This document shows positions 37,882 through 44,728 of a stretch of DNA of 44,728 bases, in pieces. The position numbers and the translations under genes are program-made. The notes under the pieces were generated by a model. It was not told the origin of the DNA, searched no databases, and saw only the letters and a program-made list of their open reading frames with translations. The first letter of the stretch is position 1; each line of letters opens with the position of its first letter. Source of the stretch: Tritrichomonas foetus (taxonomy: Eukaryota > Parabasalia > Tritrichomonadida > Tritrichomonadidae); contig MLAK01000937.1 in the NCBI GenBank assembly GCA_001839685.1, forward strand, positions 1 through 44,728, in the 5' to 3' direction.

Positions 37882-39132
37882 TTAGATCATTAAAGGTGGT
37901 GATTCGGTGAAATGGTCAAATCCAGGTTCATCGTTTGTTACAGCAAAAGCTTGAGGGGTATAACCATAGCATGATTCTATTAATGGATTGTATATTTCGA
38001 TAATATATTCAGTTGCTGCTAAGTAACCATCATTTTGAGAAAGATCAGATTCAAGTCCCGCATCAGTTTCCTCAGTTGATAGGAGACGTTGAAAAAGTTG
38101 TGCTGTAAATGATTTCATTATTTTATTACTACTTTTGGGAGAAGTTTCTAATAAATAATCACTTAAAAATGGAATGAAAGTATCGATTGCCATTTGACGA
38201 GATTGTGTCGATGTAATAAGTTCTTCTATTATTAAAAAAACTGTATTTATTGCAATACTATGATTAGGGAAATTTTGAAGGACTCTGATGAGAATTTGAT
38301 TGAATGATTCGAAATCTATTTCACTTAAGGTGTCACTACATGAATTTATCATTTCTGAAATAAATAATAAAGCAGAAACGTGTGCCACTGAAAAATTATT
38401 TTCCGTATACGAATCAATAAAAAAGATAGATTCATCTAATAATGGCAAAAAATCTGAAGGTGATTCTGAATAAGAAATTGTCTTTGATATTATTTCCCAT
38501 TTTCTGTTGTGTTCTAAGAGCATTATTTGATTGATGAACTTTGGAGTAAGAAATGTTGGAATTTGTGCGCATTTTACTAAAATGTCTAGATTTTCTTCGC
38601 TTAAATGTTCGATTAAAAATTCAGTGAATTTCTTTTCATGGAGATATTCAAAAATCGGTAAATATTCTGCCTTATTCACGAGCAATTCAATAAACATAGA
38701 ATATACTGAAGTATTTTTGGAAATGTGTTTTACAAACAGTGAAAAAAAGAAAAACTTGGTATGGATAAGATTAGGATCATCCTTCAAATAATTTTCAACA
38801 AAAATGGCAAATTTGGAGACAAAAATTGGTGAAATATTCATATCTGAATTCATTGCTTGAATGGCAAGTTGGAAGTTTGGAGTTTTCAAAAGCTCATTTT
38901 TAATCAAATAATTTTCAGAATTAAGAATTTTTGTTGCAGCAGAAACTAGCTTATTTTTTGAATCTAATGTTGATAACATGCATGCTAACAGTTCATTGGC
39001 ATGAGGAGTAAAAAGTGAAGTAACGGTGCGATACATCTTGATCAGTCTGGTGACGGTTAAATCACTCGACATTAGGGTTACAAAGTCTTGGTGTAGCAAC
39101 GGGTCAAATGGTATTACTTGGATGGATAACAT
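37882..39132 (-). CDS. All-helical (armadillo-like) protein of unknown function
   Basis: The reading frame extends to 39189, but its first codon there is GTG, and the frame has no upstream ATG before a stop near 39262. The first ATG is at 39132, and a good Initiator motif (TCATTT) lies 22 nt before it, so I set the start there and get 416 residues. The sequence is a series of Leu/Ile-rich amphipathic helices (for example FTEFLIEHLSEENLDILVKC and SALLFISEMINSC) as in armadillo/HEAT or SAPS-type phosphatase regulators. It has no catalytic motif, signal peptide or membrane helix. The last 25 residues are acidic and disordered (NDEPGFDHFTESPP). A protein-phosphatase scaffold is possible but I cannot support a family. 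Confidence 0.65.
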   Translation of the reverse strand: MLSIQVIPFDPLLHQDFVTLMSSDLTVTRLIKMYRTVTSLFTPHANELLACMLSTLDSKNKLVSAATKILNSENYLIKNELLKTPNFQLAIQAMNSDMNISPIFVSKFAIFVENYLKDDPNLIHTKFFFFSLFVKHISKNTSVYSMFIELLVNKAEYLPIFEYLHEKKFTEFLIEHLSEENLDILVKCAQIPTFLTPKFINQIMLLEHNRKWEIISKTISYSESPSDFLPLLDESIFFIDSYTENNFSVAHVSALLFISEMINSCSDTLSEIDFESFNQILIRVLQNFPNHSIAINTVFLIIEELITSTQSRQMAIDTFIPFLSDYLLETSPKSSNKIMKSFTAQLFQRLLSTEETDAGLESDLSQNDGYLAATEYIIEIYNPLIESCYGYTPQAFAVTNDEPGFDHFTESPPLMI

Positions 39133-39150
39133 GTAATCAGAATAATACAG

Positions 39151-39156
39151 AAATGA
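39151..39156 (-). promoter_or_regulatory. Initiator-like element that fixes the start of the helical protein
   Basis: The minus strand reads TTCATTTCTG, matching TCA(+1)Y(T/A). The +1 A lies at 39154, 22 nt before the ATG at 39132. It falls inside the longer open frame, so a transcript starting here would exclude the upstream GTG-led segment. Confidence 0.5.
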
Positions 39157-41648
39157 ACGAAGTAAACTAACAACATCCAAGTACTTCACATGTGAAGAGA
39201 CGGTTTTAAATTTCTCTAAGGTTTTAACTTTTTCAGAAAAATTTACCGTTTCTGAATATTATTATAATTATTTAAAAAGTTATTATGCCAAGAGATGAAA
39301 GATTAGAAAAAAATCTAGCCAATAAATGAGTATTTGGAAGCAAAGTGTTGTGATTTTATCTCGACCAAAATTAAATAAATGTATTTCATTTGTTGGCAAA
39401 TGGAAACATATACAGATTTAGAAATGAATAGTATCATAAATATATCATTAAAAAGACTAGGTAAGACTCGAAAGAGTTTTCAAAATTGAATTAATTTCAA
39501 TAGAATAAATTTTGATTTTTGAAAATAATAATTTCTCTATTCTCAACTGAAAAATATGATATATATTGTATAATATATATTATTTTAGAATATTAGAAAT
39601 ATATTCACAATTGCAAACCATTTTCACCAGATAAAATAAAGATATCTCCATTTTTGTTTCCATGTCATATATTTATATTGACCTCAAAATTTCACCATCA
39701 AAAACAGATAAGATTTTACCAAAAAAAAGAAATGTGCGAACAGACCCTTCGCCGATGAATCTTTCTGAAATTGGAATATGTTATTATATGTCATGTGTCT
39801 AATACAATCAACAAAGTTATATAAAAATCTGTCTCGGAATTCCTGAGAAATAGATTCTCATTCAAATTTTNAANTTTTTGANANGANCTAAGGTTAAATA
39901 TATTTCACCAGGAATATTTGATAATGATGGATCATAGTATCATATCCTACCAAGAAAAATGCAAAACTAATGGCTTTGCACAAATGATAGTATCCAATGT
40001 CTATGTTTCATATTTATATATAGCTGCAAGATATTCGTGATATTAGCTTTATTTCTTGAATCAGAATATTTTGGGAATTAACTTTTTCTATTATTCATTC
40101 AAATTTGAAAAAATAATACGTTTATTTGAACTTATCGATTTTTAACATTCAATTTGTCCTATTAAGCTAAGAGGAAATATCTTGATGGGAACTTGATGAT
40201 ATATGATATCAGGCATTCTCCCATTCTTATTAAATAATATAAAGAACTTTTCTTCCTAATATTGATATATTTTCATATTATATCAATGTATATTTCCGAA
40301 ATAATTTTTGACCTTATGAAATTATTTCACCAGGAATATTGTTTTGTGAGGAATCCGTACGTTAAAACCCAAAAAAGCTTTATATTTCGCTACCTAAGAT
40401 CAAAAAAATCGATATTCGCAGACGAACCTTCCTTTGATAATCAACAAATTATGCTGAAAAGAGAAATTATTGTCATTTTCAAGCAGTTCACTCCCTGGTG
40501 ATGATATTGGGAAAACGAGCAGAAAAGTTGGGCACTTTCTTAATTCCATCAGCAAACAGATGATGACTCCTGTTCAACTTCAAAAAATTAGAACTTTTCA
40601 TCGGTGAAAACTAAAATTTCAAAAATTTCGAGATTTTTTCCCAATTTTGGTAAATATAAAAATAAAGTTTAATAATAATGATGAAATGAATGTTTTTTAA
40701 TTTTGGTGAATTATTTCTTCATGATACAATTCGAATCGACTTCATTCTGTGGCATATGCATATTGAATNGATATTNTATCTTATCTGNAANTCACAAATT
40801 CCNAAATCAATTTCATCCAGAAATACAGAATGGTCAAAATTCACTTATTTTTAGTAAACGGTTATTCGCACACTTCTCAAAAAAACTGACGAGTTCCAAA
40901 AAAAACTTTCTCTCACCTAAATGAAATATTTTTTATCAAATATTTCTTTCAATTCCAATGGAAGCTTAAATAAATCAATAAAAATTTCATTCATATTATT
41001 ATGTAATTCTCTCAATTGTTTGTGAAAATTTTCTCATATATAGTCATGACATTAATATTGACAAATAATTGGAAAATTTGTTCAAAGATTGAATGAATAC
41101 TGATATATAAGGAAGAAATGACAGAAAAATTTAATACTATCGGATTATATAAAATTACAAAAAGTCGCCATAATTTTTGTAATTGAATATAATTTGAAAC
41201 TTTTATTATATCTTCTTTTTTCTTTGAGTTACCTAAAATACAAGCGAGACAAAATATGCAAAATAATAATGTATAATTATAAATAAACAAGCTAAACTTA
41301 AAAGCTGATATTCACAATAATTTCACGGTTTTACTGTATCAATATGTCAATACTCACAATAATTCCGATCACAGAATAATTTGAAATAAATCGATCAATT
41401 GAGTATGTTTCACACGTCTTCCCCCTAATGCAAACCTTTTGGCAAAAATAAATTTATGTTAAAATAATCAGAATTTGTATGAAATCGGTTTTATCTTCAT
41501 GTTTTCCAACAATTGTAGGCGAATATGAGGAAATTTAAGAATTACATTTTTTGGAAACTATTGAAATTTAGAATTTATGTTGTGAAAAGTTTGAACAATT
41601 TTTTGAATATTGAATGAATAAGAAAAAAACCATATGAAAAAGTTGATT
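39157..41648. other. 2.5-kb gene-free region with ambiguous bases
   Basis: Long AT-rich region between divergent genes. It contains clusters of single N bases (39871-39887 and 40769-40803), a 17-bp direct repeat (39902-39918 and 40324-40340) and a 79-codon plus-strand open frame at 40262-40501 with no recognisable domain. I see no convincing gene, RNA or mobile element, so this may be decayed repeat DNA. Confidence 0.4.
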
Positions 41649-41653
41649 TCATA
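41649..41653 (+). promoter_or_regulatory. Initiator-like element
   Basis: TCATA in the context gatttcataaaaag fits TCA(+1)Y(T/A). The +1 A at 41651 is 14 nt before the ATG at 41665. Confidence 0.45.
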
Positions 41654-41664
41654 AAAAGTCAAAA

Positions 41665-42216
41665 ATGATTGTCACTGCACACATACAATCCATAGATCTC
41701 GGTGGGAAAGCCCGCTTCGAGAAACAACAGTACGATCTCTGGGTAACGACAACTCCAACCATTACAACTAACCCAATTACTGCAGATGCTGCCACATTAT
41801 TAAGTCTAAATCGAGATTTTCGCTTTAATGTCGAAGCCAAATCTTTAAAAATATCGGTGATACATGCAAAGCTATTTGGAAATGAAACAATTTGTGAACT
41901 CGAACTCGATCTCACCCAAATACCATTGAATACAATATTCAGATCAATTGTTAGAATGAAAGCACTTCGTCAAGCTGATCAACCAACATGCGACTTAACA
42001 CTTGCTCTTCACACTGGTTTTGAAAACCCGCCTTCAATTGGAAATGTCAGTCTTCAAAATTTTGAGAAAGCGCCAGAAGGACTGGATCAGTATAAAGCGC
42101 AAAGACGAATAAAACATATTTCTAGTATGTCTTTACTACAAGATGAAGATAAAAAACACAGGACTAATAGCCTAAGAGCAACAAGCGCGCGAGTATCTTC
42201 ACCCAATGATACTTAA
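41665..42216 (+). CDS. Small C2-like domain protein
   Basis: The protein has 183 residues. Residues 1-125 are strand-rich and fit a C2-type sandwich: MIVTAHIQSIDLGG, YDLWVTTTP, RDFRFNVEAKSLKISVIHA, ICELELDLTQIP and CDLTLALHTGFE. The central LKISVIHAKLFGNETICELELDL run is the clearest C2 feature. Calcium-binding aspartate pairs are not evident. The tail (130-183) is basic with Ser (RRIKHISSMSLLQDED) and disordered. It has a plain promoter 14 nt upstream and ends in a spacer filled by a 16-bp minisatellite. It is not an obvious paralogue of the C2-like gene at 28888. Confidence 0.55.
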   Translation: MIVTAHIQSIDLGGKARFEKQQYDLWVTTTPTITTNPITADAATLLSLNRDFRFNVEAKSLKISVIHAKLFGNETICELELDLTQIPLNTIFRSIVRMKALRQADQPTCDLTLALHTGFENPPSIGNVSLQNFEKAPEGLDQYKAQRRIKHISSMSLLQDEDKKHRTNSLRATSARVSSPNDT

Positions 42217-42356
42217 GGAATTCTTATTTTTATTATTATTTTACATCTCGAGAGAAAGATATATTCATTGAAAGATAATGCAACTGATTAGTGAAATCTA
42301 TGTTGTATTATACAACTTGTACCTTACATAAAAAAAATGAAATTCGAAATTCGATT

Positions 42357-42772
42357 GATTCATTTCTTTCTTGGTTCATTTCTTTCTTGATTCATTTCTT
42401 TCTTGATTCATTTCTTTCTTAATTCATTTCTTTCTTGATTCATTTCTTTCCTGATTCATTTCTTTCTTGATTCATTTCTTTCCTGATTCATTTCTTTCTT
42501 GATTCATTTCTTTCCTGATTCATTTCTTTCTTGATTCATTTCTTTCCTGATTCATTTCTTTCTTGATTCATTTCTTTCCTGATTCATTTCTTTCTTAATT
42601 CATTTCTTTCTTGATTCATTTCTTTCTTAATTCATTTCTTTCTTGATTCATTTCTTTCTTAATTCATTTCTTTCTTGATTCATTTCTTTCTTAATTCATT
42701 TCTTTCTTGATTCATTTCTTTCTTGATTCATTTCTTTCTTGATTCATTTCTTTCTTAATTTATTTCATTTCG
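42357..42772. repeat. 16-bp minisatellite, about 26 units
   Basis: Twenty-five 16-bp units of the form gattcatttctttctt, plus one degenerate unit, keep perfect register for 416 bp. Variant positions alternate (tttcttgatt with tttcctgatt, later tttcttgatt with tttcttaatt), giving a 32-bp higher-order period in two successive blocks. The array lies between the convergent 3' ends of the C2-like gene (42216) and the third Myb gene (42865). Confidence 0.95.
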
Positions 42773-42864
42773 TTTTCTCAACAACATTCATAAATACACC
42801 TAAAAGATAAAACATTTCGAAATAAAGAAGAAGTTAATCAAAAAAAAAAATTTACTAGAAGTTA

Positions 42865-43866
42865 TTAAAAAATAGTCCATGCATCGCTTTGGTCATAACC
42901 AAAGATGTCATAGGCCTGGCCCATAACACCCAGAAGATCGAAGGCGCCCCCATCTAGCCAGCTTGCGGCTGGTGAAAGCTCTTCAACTCCTGAGGAAAGG
43001 CCCTTTTCCTGCTGCACGACGACTGCCTGCTCTTGAATTCGTTTTTCTTGAGCATTAACGTCACATGCGGCTGGATTTGGGTCACTTTTTCCGGATTGGA
43101 TTTGATTTCCTGATTGTGCAAAGTTTCTTTCTGTGAAAGATTGAGAGATTGAGTTGAATGTGATGCTTTGGCCGACTGGGGAGGACGAGGCGACAGGCGA
43201 TTCGACGCTGCTGCTTTCATATTGGCAGAGGTCTCCGCCCTTCGCCTGGTGGCGCGCAAGCATCATCCAACGGTTGCGAAGGTGATTGTCAGAACGATTT
43301 ACGAAATACTTTGAAATTTTGTTCCATTTCCCGCCAAACACCGAATATTTTTGGAGAAGGAGATCATCTTCCTCCTTGGTCCAGTTGTCCTTTCGGAGTT
43401 CGGGGTTTATGTAGTTCTTGAATCGCTCACGACATTGGCGTGGATTTCTGGTTCCAATCAATTGGCTGATTTTGATCCAATCCTTTGAGCCGTGCTCTTG
43501 AACTAACTGGAGAAGCTTTTGATCTTCTTCAGGTGTGAACTTAATTTTCACTGAAAACTGTCTTCCTTTCGAGCAATTTGAAATTGATGTATTATTTCTG
43601 TTAAAGCTAGGAAATGGTGAGACGTCGTTCACTGGATTGTAGTTGGGACTCATTGAATTGTTTGTTTTACTAATGCTATTCATTCTGTTGAGGCTCCCAG
43701 CATTAGTCAAATTTGATACATTCGGCAAAGTTTGTGTTGGATTCCTTGTGAAGGATTGACTGTGGAAGGCCGTCGCCTGTGGAATCGAGTAGCTACGTTG
43801 GAACTGGTTGGACTTGAAGGATGCACCGATAAATGGTGTTGTTTTCATTGAAACAGCAGCAATCAT
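42865..43866 (-). CDS. R2R3 Myb DNA-binding protein
   Basis: The open frame begins with TTG at 43869; I use the ATG at 43866 (333 residues), which lies 10 and 15 nt after two Initiator-like sites. Residues 1-100 are Asn/Ser-rich. Repeat 1 has F110-W130-F149 with FTPEEDQKLL and RNPRQCRERF. Repeat 2 has W162-W181-W200 with WTKEEDDLL and RSDNHLRNRW. The substitution of W by F at the first and third positions of repeat 1 is seen in functional Myb domains. The tail is Gln/Ser-rich and ends with an acidic, aromatic segment (WLDGGAFDLLGVMG, YDIFGYDQSDAW) resembling an activation region. GC content is raised through the domain and tail compared with the spacers. The target genes are unknown. Confidence 0.9.
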   Translation of the reverse strand: MIAAVSMKTTPFIGASFKSNQFQRSYSIPQATAFHSQSFTRNPTQTLPNVSNLTNAGSLNRMNSISKTNNSMSPNYNPVNDVSPFPSFNRNNTSISNCSKGRQFSVKIKFTPEEDQKLLQLVQEHGSKDWIKISQLIGTRNPRQCRERFKNYINPELRKDNWTKEEDDLLLQKYSVFGGKWNKISKYFVNRSDNHLRNRWMMLARHQAKGGDLCQYESSSVESPVASSSPVGQSITFNSISQSFTERNFAQSGNQIQSGKSDPNPAACDVNAQEKRIQEQAVVVQQEKGLSSGVEELSPAASWLDGGAFDLLGVMGQAYDIFGYDQSDAWTIF

Positions 43867-43872
43867 CAACGC

Positions 43873-43883
43873 GAGTGAAGTGA
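43873..43883 (-). promoter_or_regulatory. Double Initiator-like element of the third Myb gene
   Basis: The minus strand reads TCACTTCACTC, two overlapping-register copies of TCA(+1)Y(T/A). Their +1 A positions (43881 and 43876) are 15 and 10 nt before the ATG at 43866, which supports that start over the TTG three bases upstream. Confidence 0.5.
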
Positions 43884-44728
43884 TTCATTTAATTTATAAA
43901 AATATTGATAAATATTAGTTGAAATAATGAGAATAAAATTAATTCTGTATTGACAAGAAATTGAATGGTTAACAAGCTTTGTGAAAAAAAGCCTGATAAA
44001 ATTCTGATCCGTGGAAGGATACAATTTGAATTAACTTTGATATTCTGAATTTTCTTAAAAAACTAACGAAATAAAAAATTCTATCAAATATCTGGTATAT
44101 TCCAGATTTTGAATGAAATAAATTTTGTCCACGTATTCTATTTGTTCTCACAAAATTCAATGATCACAAATCTTTCTGATTCAATTAGATAAAGATTTAT
44201 TTTAGCAGTTTTCTTACGTTGTTAATCTTGGGATTTATTCTGACAAGTTAAAATGGTGATAGATTATAATCTATTGTTGTTTTCTGCATGAAACATCTTC
44301 TATAAATGATCTGTAGTGATTAATCTCGATGAAATTATTTGACTTCAAATTGAATTATTTGACAACATATTGATTTTTTGTTCACCAGAGATTTTGACAG
44401 TAAAGTAAATATGCTCGTTTATTATTTTTTATATCACATATCGGCTCTTTGAAGAATAACTGAATCGCTGTAACTTTTTCAATGAAAATGTTATGATTTG
44501 GTATATATTTACAGAATCTATGATAACTCGACTCTATCAGGAGTCTTTTGTTTAATTAATCAATTGATGGTTCAATTAAATAAAATAAAAGTTGACAAGT
44601 AATAATATCCCAGTACCCCAAAATCGCAAACTTTTCCCCTTTCTGTTTTACAAGATATGGTTATAATTCGACGAAAATCTGACAATTGTCAGATTTTTAT
44701 TGATAGTTTTTTTCAATATTAAAATAAC
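43884..44728. other. AT-rich flank to the window edge
   Basis: No gene is seen in the last 0.85 kb. The only notable structure is a perfect palindrome at 44674-44697, listed separately. Confidence 0.45.
44674..44697. repeat. 24-bp perfect palindrome
   Basis: The half-site AAAATCTGACAA is followed immediately by its exact reverse complement with no spacer. A perfect 24-bp palindrome is rare by chance, even in AT-rich DNA, and this one has a GC-containing core (CTGACAATTGTCAG). Confidence 0.9.

Noticed and set aside
40262..40501. 79-codon plus-strand open frame
   Set aside because: It has no Initiator motif close by, no recognisable domain and an AT-driven composition, so it is probably a chance open frame in gene-free DNA.
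1..44728. Spliceosomal introns of the trichomonad type (3' end ACTAACACACAG)
   Set aside because: No match to the conserved 3' motif was seen on either strand, and every gene called is explained by one uninterrupted frame apart from assembly gaps and pseudogenes.
1..44728. tRNA or rRNA genes
   Set aside because: No spacer showed a convincing B-box (GGTTCGAATCC-like) with cloverleaf pairing, or any rRNA-like block.
1..44728. Ciliate-type or other reassigned genetic code
   Set aside because: TAA, TAG and TGA all behave as stops, and the long genes (TOR, NEK) contain none internally.

Overview
The window looks like nuclear DNA of a trichomonad (parabasalid) protist, most likely a Tritrichomonas-type draft scaffold. 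The reasons are: AT-rich spacers; long intron-free genes that use all three standard stops; asparagine-, serine- and glutamine-rich inserts; three R2R3 Myb proteins within 36 kb; a decayed surface-protein gene of the repeat-rich Pmp-like type; and a trichomonad Initiator-like motif (TCA then pyrimidine then A/T) 10-30 nt before the start codon of seven genes. The species is inferred from style, not from a database match.

Layout. 0.2-6.8 kb: three minus-strand genes (a UBX-domain protein, a Sel1-repeat protein with a kinase-like but motif-less N terminus, and a coiled-coil protein). 8.3-13.5 kb: a Myb gene (+) convergent with a NEK kinase gene (-), separated by a 20-bp minisatellite. The 3' part of the Myb reading frame contains a roughly 316-bp imperfect inverted repeat. 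14.9-19.7 kb: a carbonic-anhydrase-like protein with an MGCGGSK lipidation motif, a B56-like HEAT protein, and remnants of two surface-protein-like genes either side of it. 20.2-27.9 kb: a complete TOR kinase with an altered FRB domain. 28.9-29.7 kb: a small C2-like protein. 29.9-35.7 kb: a very large repeat protein (about 22 copies of a 34-residue RRGPN repeat, then ETPTKK repeats, then a P-loop NTPase domain), broken by two assembly gaps. 36.6-39.1 kb: a second Myb gene and an all-helical protein whose start should be moved. 41.7-43.9 kb: a C2-like protein convergent with a third Myb gene, separated by a 16-bp minisatellite.

How the genes relate. There is no operon-like organisation, and each gene appears to have its own short promoter. 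The content is mostly regulatory and signalling: three Myb DNA-binding proteins, TOR, NEK, a possible PP2A subunit, C2 domains, and a UBX adaptor. Nothing shows that the genes form one pathway.

The best candidates for something undescribed are the RRGPN-repeat/P-loop protein, the long fold-back sequence inside the Myb coding region, and the lipid-anchored carbonic-anhydrase-like protein. Several oddities are assembly effects and are flagged as such: a 331-bp duplication beside a single N at 34891, and a 219-N gap inside an 18-bp repeat array.
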